Source of the DNA: CAYYJM01 sp964471755
GTDB lineage: Bacteria; Planctomycetota; Planctomycetia; Gemmatales; Gemmataceae
Direction: 5' to 3'
Assembly (NCBI GenBank): GCA_964471755.1
Contig: CAYYJM010000325.1
Coordinates: 1-6,485, forward strand
DNA length: 6,485 bases
Shown: piece by piece, positions 1 to 5,684 of the stretch
How positions within the stretch are numbered: the stretch's first letter is position 1
Layout of the letters: every line of letters begins with the position of its first letter
Position numbers and translations under genes: made by a program
Notes under the pieces: model-generated
Seen by the model: the letters and a program-made list of their open reading frames with translations, nothing else
Told to the model about the DNA's origin: nothing
Databases searched by the model: none

Positions 1-22
1 CCGGAAGTTTTGCCCCCCCCTG

Positions 23-1732
23 TCACTGCCGCGTCGGCACCGTTCCCTGCGGCTCGGCCGGCAGGGTGAGCGTGGCCGGCTCCGGCTGCTTCTCCTCACG
101 GGTTGCGTGCCAGATCTCGGCCTGACGTGGCGACCAGTCGCCGGCACAGGCACAGGCGTCGAGTGCCGCGAGCAGCTCGTCCACGTTCTGGAAGCGGGCC
201 TTCGGATCGCGGGCCAGGCAGCGATCGACGACCGCGACCACGTCGTCCGGCAAGCCCGGCTGAACCGCCTGGAGCGGCTCCGGTTCGCGAGTCAGTTGCA
301 GGGCCAGCACCTCGGCGACCGAGCCGCCCGTGTAGAGCGATCGACCTGACAGAAGGAAGTAGGCGACCGCGCCGAGACTGTAGATGTCCGAGCGGGCGTC
401 GATCGTCGAGCCGATCGACTGTTCCGGCGGCATGTAGCCCGGCGTGCCCATGATCGCGCCCGGATTGGTCAGGGTCCAGCCACCCAGCGCGTGGCTCGTG
501 TCGTGAACGAGGCCGAAGTCCAGCACCTTGACCACGTCGTAGGTGCCGCCCTTGCGCGTCAGAAACAGGTTCGACGGCTTCAGATCGCGATGGACGAGGC
601 CCAGGCGGTGGGCCATCCGGATCGCCTCGCAGGCCTGGCGGAGCAGATACAGGACGCGGCCCGGCGGCAGCGGCCCCGACTGGCGAACCAGGTCGTGCAG
701 GGACTGGCCATCGAGATATTCCATGACGTAGTAGCAGGTGCCGTCGGGCGATTCGCCGAAGTCGTAGACCTCGACGAGGTTCCAGTGCGACAGTCGAGCC
801 AGGGCCTGGAACTCGCGGAAGAAGCGCTGCCGCTGGGCGGGATCGGCCAGGGCCTGCTTGTGGATGAACTTGATGGCACACGGCCGCTTGACCAGGCGAT
901 GCTCGGCCTTGTAGACGACGCCCATACCGCCCTCGCCGAGCTTCTCGCGCAGACGGTACGGTCCCACCCGACGAGCCTCGATCACGTCCTGTTGCAGCCG
1001 GTTCTCGTGGTAGCAGCTGTAGACGACGACGCCCCCGCCGGCGGCCATGACCGTGAACATGACCAGGTAGAAGACGCCGGAGAGAGCCTGGCCGATCTCC
1101 GCATCGAACGCGGCAACGGTGAGACAGACCAGGAGCGGAGCCAGGACGAACGCCAGCGTCTCGACGGCCAGACGCTGCCAGCGGTTGGCGAGGAACGTCC
1201 CGTAGCAGAGCAGGGGCCCGAACCAGGCGAAACTGAAGGCACAGGCGGAGAAGACCGCGTGTTCCTTGACGAACCGGGTCAGGAGCTGGTCGGCGTTGTC
1301 GTAGAGCTTCTCGAGCGTGTACCAGGCGCAGAAGACGAGGATCAACGTCATGGTCGCCGTCTGGATGATCCGCAGCAGCCGCAGGTCCGGGCTGGGCTGG
1401 AGCCGCAAGGCCAGGACGATGCCCCCGGCAATGAGCGTCGCCAGGCCGTTGGCGATCAACGCCCCGCTGGGGTTGTAACCCGGCATGGGAGCCGCGATCA
1501 ACAGGCGGAAGGCGGCGACTCCGCAGAAGGTGGCGAACAGCAGACTCAGCACCAGGTTGAAGACCTGCAACCGTTCGCGCAGCCGTCGGATCGTCCGTCG
1601 CTCGTTGGTCGTCTGGTCGTGGTCAGGGGCGGCGTGCGGCGGTTCGTTGGGCAAGGGTTCCCGGTTGGCCCCCGTGGGGAGGGTGGGAGCGGCCGGGACG
1701 GAACCGGGCGTCTGCCGCGGGGGTTCGCTCAT
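23..1732 (-). CDS. Membrane-anchored Ser/Thr protein kinase (Hanks type), N-terminal multi-TM domain
   Basis: Predicted 569-residue kinase that phosphorylates Ser/Thr on cytoplasmic proteins; substrates unknown. Residues 1-45 are Pro-rich and probably disordered. A basic stretch (45-54) precedes about six hydrophobic segments (roughly 55-80, 89-111, 121-143, 158-182, 188-209, 215-241) with short loops. The kinase domain spans about 259-525. It has a Gly-rich loop GEGGMG (266-271), ATP-binding Lys288 in CAIKF, helix-C Glu307, catalytic HRDLKPSN (381-388, base Asp383), DFG (405-407), and GTPGYMPPE (429-437) ending the activation segment. All key catalytic residues are present, so it should be active. 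The tail (about 526-569) is hydrophilic. I chose the ATG at 1732 because AGAGGG lies 8 bases upstream; the open frame extends to 1888 but would overlap the VWA gene. It follows the VWA gene by 77 bases on the same strand and is probably co-transcribed. The input signal is unknown, since no large extracellular domain is visible. Confidence 0.93.
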   Translation of the reverse strand: MSEPPRQTPGSVPAAPTLPTGANREPLPNEPPHAAPDHDQTTNERRTIRRLRERLQVFNLVLSLLFATFCGVAAFRLLIAAPMPGYNPSGALIANGLATLIAGGIVLALRLQPSPDLRLLRIIQTATMTLILVFCAWYTLEKLYDNADQLLTRFVKEHAVFSACAFSFAWFGPLLCYGTFLANRWQRLAVETLAFVLAPLLVCLTVAAFDAEIGQALSGVFYLVMFTVMAAGGGVVVYSCYHENRLQQDVIEARRVGPYRLREKLGEGGMGVVYKAEHRLVKRPCAIKFIHKQALADPAQRQRFFREFQALARLSHWNLVEVYDFGESPDGTCYYVMEYLDGQSLHDLVRQSGPLPPGRVLYLLRQACEAIRMAHRLGLVHRDLKPSNLFLTRKGGTYDVVKVLDFGLVHDTSHALGGWTLTNPGAIMGTPGYMPPEQSIGSTIDARSDIYSLGAVAYFLLSGRSLYTGGSVAEVLALQLTREPEPLQAVQPGLPDDVVAVVDRCLARDPKARFQNVDELLAALDACACAGDWSPRQAEIWHATREEKQPEPATLTLPAEPQGTVPTRQ

Positions 1733-1740
1733 CGGACCAA

Positions 1741-1746
1741 CCCTCT
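1741..1746 (-). promoter_or_regulatory. Ribosome binding site deciding the kinase start
   Basis: Read on the minus strand this is AGAGGG, 8 bases before the ATG at 1732. It supports that start over the in-frame ATG at 1888, which lies inside the preceding VWA coding sequence. Confidence 0.5.
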
Positions 1747-1809
1747 CCAGGTGGGGACCAGTGGGCACCGATCCTGTTCCGTTCCGGTTGTCCGCACGGA
1801 CGACCGGGT

Positions 1810-2895
1810 TCAGGAATCGCGTTGCAGATCCGGGCCGTCTTTCCGATCCGGATCGGACTTTTCCAGCTCCAGCGGCAGGTCGCGCCACTCGGCATCGAGA
1901 TCGTCCTCCGGCAACGACATGTCGCGCGGCTCGTTGCTCTGCGGACTCGGCGCGGTCCCCGGTGTCGGCGTGGCCGTCGCGAACGTCGCTGCGGGGACGC
2001 TGACTCCGGGCCGGAGCGGCTGGTGGACCTTGTTCCCCTGGAACTCCAGGGTGAAGTAGTCCGCTCCGGCGTCGATCTCGAACTCGAGGTAGGCTGGCAC
2101 GCCGGTTGCGTAATCCTTCACCACGCGGCCCTGCGGGTCAAGAATCTTCCCCGATTCGGCGACGCGAGTGTTCTTATCGACCACCTCGGCGAAGATGTCG
2201 GCCAGCTGACGCATCTCGGCCGCGAGCTTGTGGTCCCACAGGTCCACGTCGGTGCCGGTCTCCAGGTCGTCCAGCTCGGTCATCTGGACCTCGTTGACCT
2301 GATCGCCCAGGCCGATCAGGACGAACTTGACCGGCCGACGCTTGCCGGCCGCGATATCCTTCGCCAGCCGGACGCTGTACGCCTTGACCTCGTTCAGGTC
2401 GTGCAGTTCGCCATCGGTGATGAAGGCGTAGAAGCCGAACGGCGCGTCCTGGAAGCGTTCGACGAAGTAGCGAACGGCCGGCAGGAGTTGGGTGCCGGTG
2501 CCGAGATCCTCCGGCGGCTTGAACGGATACTGCTCGGCCTGCTCGGCGGTCAGATCGCCGATGACCTGGACCTCCGAACCGCCCATGCCGACGGACCAGT
2601 AGATGGCCGTGGTGCCACCGTCGGAGTCGAGCTTGCGAGCGAGGTAGGCACAGATCCGCTGGGCGACGGGAGCGACCTCGTTGGTGGCCTTGTTGCCGCC
2701 GAACAGCGGCGAGATGGGCCGGGCTCCGAGGCCGAACAGTTTGCTCATCGACGCGGAACCGTCGATGGCGATGCCGGTCTGGGCTCCTTCCTTGTGCGGT
2801 TCCATCAGAATGGTGGCGACGACACGTGTCTTGCCGCCATGCGGGTAGACGTTGACCTCGCCGAACGGTTCGACGACCTGCTTGAGCTGAGACAT
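1810..2895 (-). CDS. von Willebrand factor A (VWA) domain protein with MIDAS, TerY/TerF-like
   Basis: 361 residues, no signal peptide or membrane segment, so probably cytoplasmic. VWA domains are metal-dependent protein-binding modules. The MIDAS is readable: DGSAS (45-49, Asp45, Ser47, Ser49), a Thr in GTGT (132-135), and Asp161 in ITDGE. The fold covers roughly residues 20-240. A probable beta-rich segment follows (about 250-300). The tail (about 300-361) is rich in Thr, Pro and Ser, then strongly acidic, and is probably disordered. The layout resembles the cytosolic VWA proteins of tellurium-resistance-like (Ter) systems, some of which associate with protein kinases; this relation is by general resemblance only. 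The start is the ATG at 2895, with AAGGAG 8 bases upstream. An upstream in-frame ATG at 2949 lies within the inverted repeat and was rejected. The kinase gene follows after 77 bases, so a functional link is likely but unproven. The partner protein is unknown. Confidence 0.88.
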   Translation of the reverse strand: MSQLKQVVEPFGEVNVYPHGGKTRVVATILMEPHKEGAQTGIAIDGSASMSKLFGLGARPISPLFGGNKATNEVAPVAQRICAYLARKLDSDGGTTAIYWSVGMGGSEVQVIGDLTAEQAEQYPFKPPEDLGTGTQLLPAVRYFVERFQDAPFGFYAFITDGELHDLNEVKAYSVRLAKDIAAGKRRPVKFVLIGLGDQVNEVQMTELDDLETGTDVDLWDHKLAAEMRQLADIFAEVVDKNTRVAESGKILDPQGRVVKDYATGVPAYLEFEIDAGADYFTLEFQGNKVHQPLRPGVSVPAATFATATPTPGTAPSPQSNEPRDMSLPEDDLDAEWRDLPLELEKSDPDRKDGPDLQRDS

Positions 2896-2903
2896 GTGGC
2901 AAT

Positions 2904-2909
2904 CTCCTT
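2904..2909 (-). promoter_or_regulatory. Strong ribosome binding site of the VWA gene
   Basis: AAGGAG on the minus strand, 8 bases before the ATG at 2895. It fixes the start and excludes the upstream ATG within the repeat. The foot of the inverted repeat (2925) is only 15 bases further upstream, so a hairpin in the leader could influence access to this site. Confidence 0.7.
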
Positions 2910-2924
2910 CGGGTCGCTCATCCT

Positions 2925-3000
2925 GGCGAGCGTGGGGCGTTAGCCCCATGACTCTTCGGTCGGAGAGAAATACTCATGGGGCTAACGCCCCACGCTCGCC
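2925..3000. repeat. 27-bp perfect inverted repeat built from nested GGGGC-GTTA-GCCCC hairpins
   Basis: The left arm (2925-2951) and right arm (2974-3000) are perfectly complementary over 27 bases, separated by a 22-base loop (2952-2973). Each arm is itself a small palindrome: TGGGGC-GTTA-GCCCCA at 2933-2948 and TGGGGC-TAAC-GCCCCA at 2977-2992. The loop can form a weak CTCT/AGAG stem. The element therefore resembles two head-to-head REP-like units. It lies between the dehydratase stop (3038) and the VWA start (2895), both on the minus strand. No T-tract follows on either strand, so it is not a standard intrinsic terminator. It could still slow transcription, protect the upstream mRNA 3' end or separate expression of the two genes. 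I see no transposase gene nearby. Confidence 0.9.
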
Positions 3001-3037
3001 TCTGAAGTACTTCGTTGCTCGGTGCGACGTCTTTCAA

Positions 3038-4588
3038 TCACAGCGTCGGCCCGATCGCCCAGGGGGCGAATTCCTCCTCGCCGACGCCGGCCAGCTCGCT
3101 CTTCGTCTTCTTGCCGCTGGCCACGGCGAGAATCTCCTCGAAGATCTGTCGGCCGACCACCTCGACCGGCGTACCGGCCAGGATCACGCCGGCGTCGATG
3201 TCCATGTCATCGCTCATGTGGCGGAACAGCGGCGTGTTGGTCGCCACCTTGATCGACGGCACCGGCTTGCAGCCGAACACGGAGCCCCGGCCAGTCGTGA
3301 AGACCAGCACGTTGGCACCGCCGGCGACGATGCCGGTCATGCTCACTGGATCGTAGCCCGGCGTGTCCATGACGACGAAGCCCCTGGCGGTGACCGGCTC
3401 GGCGTACTGGACCACGTCCACCAGTGCGGTGCGTCCCGCCTTGGCGATCGCTCCGAGTGACTTTTCGTAGATCGTCGTCAGGCCGCCTTCCTTGTTGCCC
3501 GGCGACGGGTTGTTGTTGATCTCGGTGCCGAAGATGCTCGTGTACCACTCCCACCATTTGATCCGCTCGATCAACTTCTCGCCGACGGCCCGCGACACGG
3601 CCCGGCGCGTGAGCAGATGCTCGGCTCCGTAGATCTCCGGCGTCTCGCCGAGAATGGTCGTGCCGCCCTGCTGCACGATCAGGTCGGAGGCGACGCCGAG
3701 GGCCGGGTTGGCGGTCACGCCACTGTTGCCATCGGAGCCGCCGCAGTTGGTGCCGAGGATGAGCCGCTCGGCAGGGATCGACACCCGCTTCACGTCGTTG
3801 ACACGCGGCAGGAGTTTCTCCACCTCGCGGAAACCAGCCTCGACGGTCTTGCTGATGCCGCCGCACTCCTGGATCGAGACGACGACCGGTGGCTTGCGTG
3901 AGCCGTCGAGCTGCACCAGGTGTTCGCCCTCGATCAGGTGCATGGCCTGGCCCGTCTCGCAGCCGAGGCCCATCAGAAGGTACGCCCCGACGTTCGGATG
4001 ACGAGCGAAGCCGGCCAGGGTGCGATCGAGTTGGCGATGGTCGGCACCGTCGTACTGCATGGCGCAGCCGGCCTTGTGCGTGATGGCGATGACGCCATCG
4101 ACGTTGGGGAACTGCTTCAGGATGCCGGACAGGCGGACCTTCTCGCTGACGTAGCGGTTGGTGCTGGCCGAGCAGTTGACGGTGCTGATGATGGCGAGGT
4201 AGTTGCGCGTACCGTAGCGGCCGCCGCCACGATCGTAGCCGAGGAAGGAGCGGCGTTCGTCGGGCGGTCCCGGCGGCGGCGGACAGTCCTGGCAGAAGGC
4301 GTAATCGCGCTGGAAGTTCTCGGCCGAGACGTTGTGAACGTGGACGTGACCACCGAGGGGGATGTCCACCGAGGCGAAGCCGATGATCTGGCCATACTTG
4401 CGGACTGGGTCGCCGGCCCGGATCGGCTCGACGGCGATCTTGTGTCCCATGCCGATGCGACGAGCCAGTGTCACCGGGACGCCGGCAATGGCGATTTCCT
4501 CACCCGGCAGCAGGGGTCGAGTGGTGATGGCCACGTTGTCTTCGGGCCGCAGGTGAACGGCCACCTGGGCCAGGGGAAGGACTGGCAT
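3038..4588 (-). CDS. uxaA: Altronate/galactarate dehydratase family protein (UxaA/GarD), full length
   Basis: 516 residues, near the family's usual 490-525. The family dehydrates sugar acids: altronate to 2-keto-3-deoxygluconate (UxaA) in hexuronate breakdown, or galactarate (GarD), with iron as cofactor. The N-terminal SAF domain (about 13-88) contains GHK (48-50, His49). A Cys-containing, Pro-rich linker (about 98-112) leads to the catalytic region. Family motifs seen are HKAGC (171-175), GLGCE (207-211), NCGGSDGNSGVTANP (281-295), NPSPGNKEGGL (360-370), EKSLG (375-379), MDTPGYDP (407-414) and TTGRG (431-435). The end FAPWAIGPTL is typical of the family. The MDTPGYDP and C-terminal segments recall Bacillus-type UxaA, so altronate is my first guess, but substrate cannot be settled here and no other hexuronate gene is in the window. 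The ATG at 4588 has GGAG 7 bases upstream. Cytoplasmic; probably transcribed from its own promoter. Confidence 0.9.
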   Translation of the reverse strand: MPVLPLAQVAVHLRPEDNVAITTRPLLPGEEIAIAGVPVTLARRIGMGHKIAVEPIRAGDPVRKYGQIIGFASVDIPLGGHVHVHNVSAENFQRDYAFCQDCPPPPGPPDERRSFLGYDRGGGRYGTRNYLAIISTVNCSASTNRYVSEKVRLSGILKQFPNVDGVIAITHKAGCAMQYDGADHRQLDRTLAGFARHPNVGAYLLMGLGCETGQAMHLIEGEHLVQLDGSRKPPVVVSIQECGGISKTVEAGFREVEKLLPRVNDVKRVSIPAERLILGTNCGGSDGNSGVTANPALGVASDLIVQQGGTTILGETPEIYGAEHLLTRRAVSRAVGEKLIERIKWWEWYTSIFGTEINNNPSPGNKEGGLTTIYEKSLGAIAKAGRTALVDVVQYAEPVTARGFVVMDTPGYDPVSMTGIVAGGANVLVFTTGRGSVFGCKPVPSIKVATNTPLFRHMSDDMDIDAGVILAGTPVEVVGRQIFEEILAVASGKKTKSELAGVGEEEFAPWAIGPTL

Positions 4589-4620
4589 GGAGAATCTCCG
4601 GGCGAACGAAACCCATTACC

Positions 4621-4649
4621 AGCATACCGTCTTCGGCCAGCGCTGCCTA
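4621..4649 (-). promoter_or_regulatory. Candidate promoter for the dehydratase gene
   Basis: On the minus strand TAGGCA (4649-4644, 4 of 6 matches to TTGACA) is followed after exactly 17 bases by TATGCT (4626-4621, 4 of 6 matches to TATAAT). This would start transcription near 4614 and give a leader of about 26 bases. Matches are partial, so this is a candidate only. Confidence 0.33.
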
Positions 4650-4722
4650 GACGCCGGCCGACCTCATCTCCGGCGATGTGCCCAGATTCTGTAGCGTTCT
4701 CTCCCGCGGATGATACAGTGAC

Positions 4723-4731
4723 TGGTAGAAT
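4723..4731 (+). promoter_or_regulatory. Candidate extended -10 promoter for yqgE
   Basis: TGGTAGAAT fits the extended -10 form TGnTATAAT with one mismatch in the hexamer. No good -35 box sits 16-18 bases upstream, which extended -10 promoters tolerate. Transcription would begin near 4738, giving a leader of about 20 bases with GGGAGGG (4745-4751) in it. Confidence 0.4.
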
Positions 4732-4757
4732 AGAGGGGCACTGCGGGAGGGCCAACC

Positions 4758-5255
4758 ATGACGACCCTGGCCGGTTCGTTTCTCGTGGCACGACCCGTGC
4801 TGGACGATCCGAACTTCGTTCAGACAGTCGTCCTGATCATGCAGCACAATACGGAGGGGGCCTTCGGCCTGATCGTCAATCGGCCGATCGAGGTCGAGGA
4901 CTACAACGTGCCCATCTTTCTTGGCGGTCCCTGCGAGATGCCCGGCATGTTCCTGCTGCACGGCTATGAGGAGTGGTTCGCCGTGAGCGACAACCCTCGG
5001 GGCCAGGTCGCACCGGGAGTCTTCCTCGGTGACGAGGCCATCATGACGCGGCTCCGGGACAATGCCGATGAGTACCCGCGTTTCCGGGTCTTCACCGGCT
5101 ACTCGGGCTGGGGCCCCGATCAGCTCGAACGCGAGATCGCCTCGGGAGCCTGGGCCGTGGTGCCGGCCAGCGGCGAACGTCTGTTCGGACCTCCCATCGA
5201 GGAACTCTGGCGTCGCCTGCTCCCGTCGGGCATCCCACAGCCCAGCCTCAACTGA
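4758..5255 (+). CDS. yqgE: YqgE/AlgH family protein (UPF0301)
   Basis: 165 residues, slightly shorter than the usual 180-190. Family hallmarks are the N-terminal AGSFLVARPVLDDPNF (5-20), GAFGLIVNRP (34-43), LGGP (55-58) with a following LLHGY (66-70), and GYSGWGPDQLEREI (114-127) leading to GAWAVVPA (130-137). No signal peptide or membrane segment is visible, so it should be cytoplasmic. The family's biochemical role is not established; the old label 'transcriptional regulator' comes from Pseudomonas AlgH, and no DNA-binding motif is visible here. The ATG at 4758 has GGGAGGG ending 6 bases upstream. The next gene starts 48 bases downstream on the same strand, so it may head a short operon with the DUF971 and Mrp genes. 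The family assignment is secure; any functional link to iron-sulfur work rests only on position. Confidence 0.93.
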   Translation: MTTLAGSFLVARPVLDDPNFVQTVVLIMQHNTEGAFGLIVNRPIEVEDYNVPIFLGGPCEMPGMFLLHGYEEWFAVSDNPRGQVAPGVFLGDEAIMTRLRDNADEYPRFRVFTGYSGWGPDQLEREIASGAWAVVPASGERLFGPPIEELWRRLLPSGIPQPSLN

Positions 5256-5275
5256 GCCAGTCGGCCGCGCCTTCC

Positions 5276-5281
5276 TATAAT
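5276..5281 (+). promoter_or_regulatory. Perfect TATAAT -10 box upstream of the DUF971 gene
   Basis: An exact TATAAT sits in the 48-base gap between yqgE and the DUF971 gene. A start near 5288 would leave a short leader of about 16 bases containing GGAGG (5290-5294). No convincing -35 is found about 17 bases upstream, where the yqgE stop codon lies. It may be an internal promoter giving DUF971 and Mrp independent expression. Confidence 0.4.
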
Positions 5282-5303
5282 GGCAGCATGGAGGCGCGGA
5301 GAC

Positions 5304-5660
5304 ATGGCCATGTCCGATTCGGTTCCCACAGGTTCGTCCCCGGTGCTGCCCGTCGTCGTTCGCCGTGAGGGCGATCGACTTCGGATCGAGTGGAGCGACG
5401 GCCTCGTTTCGCTCTACCCCTGGCGGCTCCTGCGCGACAGTTGCCCCTGTGCTACCTGTCGCGAAGAACGCCAGGCACCGGCCGATCCGCTGCGAATTCT
5501 CAAGCCCGGTGAACTGATGCCACTGGAAGCCGTGGCCATGCCGCGCGTCGGACACTATGCCTACAGAATCGTCTGGAGCGACGGTCACGATACCGGCCTC
5601 TACACAATCGAATTCCTCCGCGAACTGGGCCAGCGGCCCGAGTGCCTTCCACGGAGTTGA
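5304..5660 (+). CDS. DUF971 protein (gamma-butyrobetaine hydroxylase-like N-terminal domain)
   Basis: 118 residues, essentially one DUF971 domain (about 24-108). Visible features are IEWSDG (28-33), LYPWRLLRDSCPCATC (37-52) and VWSDGHDTGLYTIEFL (90-105). Cys47, Cys49 and Cys52 in a C-x-C-x2-C pattern, with His95, match the zinc-binding Cys3-His set of the N-terminal domain of gamma-butyrobetaine hydroxylase, so metal binding is likely. There is no oxygenase domain, so it is not itself a hydroxylase. DUF971 is also the C-terminal domain of the plant iron-sulfur carrier HCF101, and the next gene encodes the Mrp ATPase domain found in that protein. A role as accessory factor to Mrp in Fe-S cluster handling is the best inference. 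The start at 5304 uses GGAGG 9 bases upstream; the in-frame ATG at 5310, with GGAG 8 bases upstream, is an equally reasonable alternative. An ATG at 5280 overlaps the -10 box and is unlikely. Confidence 0.88.
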   Translation: MAMSDSVPTGSSPVLPVVVRREGDRLRIEWSDGLVSLYPWRLLRDSCPCATCREERQAPADPLRILKPGELMPLEAVAMPRVGHYAYRIVWSDGHDTGLYTIEFLRELGQRPECLPRS

Positions 5661-5674
5661 CAGGTTCCACACCC

Positions 5675-5678
5675 GGAG
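5675..5678 (+). promoter_or_regulatory. Ribosome binding site deciding the Mrp start
   Basis: GGAG lies 6 bases before the ATG at 5685 but only 3 before the adjacent in-frame ATG at 5682. The spacing favours 5685. The site lies 15 bases after the DUF971 stop, so the two genes may be translationally coupled. Confidence 0.45.
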
Positions 5679-5684
5679 TCGATG

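Larger units (their letters stand above)
4589..4757. other. Divergent intergenic region between the dehydratase and yqgE genes
   Basis: These 169 bases separate two divergently transcribed genes and contain one candidate promoter for each direction plus both ribosome binding sites. I see no small gene, tRNA or strong operator-like palindrome. Confidence 0.7.

Noticed and set aside
13..20. Run of eight C just after the kinase stop codon, possible slippage tract
   Set aside because: It lies outside the coding sequence near the window edge, and there is no sign that it affects a reading frame or promoter.
1733..1888. N-terminal extension of the kinase by 52 residues from the ATG at 1888
   Set aside because: It would overlap the VWA coding region, and the ATG at 1732 has its own ribosome binding site; the extension is Arg/Gly-rich and looks like out-of-frame coding sequence.
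491..2059. Plus-strand open frame of 522 codons opposite the kinase and the VWA tail
   Set aside because: It is antisense to two genes with clear family motifs, and its translation is compositionally odd (rich in Gln, Asp, Glu, Arg) with no recognisable domain. Long stop-free antisense frames are expected in GC-rich DNA.
1822..2943. Plus-strand open frame of 373 codons opposite the VWA gene
   Set aside because: Antisense shadow of the VWA gene, with low-complexity Asp/Leu/Val/Gln composition and no recognisable motif.
2925..3000. Inverted repeat read as a CRISPR fragment, insertion-sequence end or rho-independent terminator
   Set aside because: There is no array of direct repeats with spacers, no transposase gene and no T-tract on either strand; a REP-like repeat fits better.
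3004..3013. 10-bp palindrome GAAGTACTTC beside the large inverted repeat
   Set aside because: Short, single occurrence noticed, and without a partner site; could be chance.
3920..4969. Plus-strand open frame of 349 codons running from the dehydratase region into yqgE
   Set aside because: It crosses the divergent promoter region and overlaps two supported genes in the wrong frame or strand; no domain is seen.
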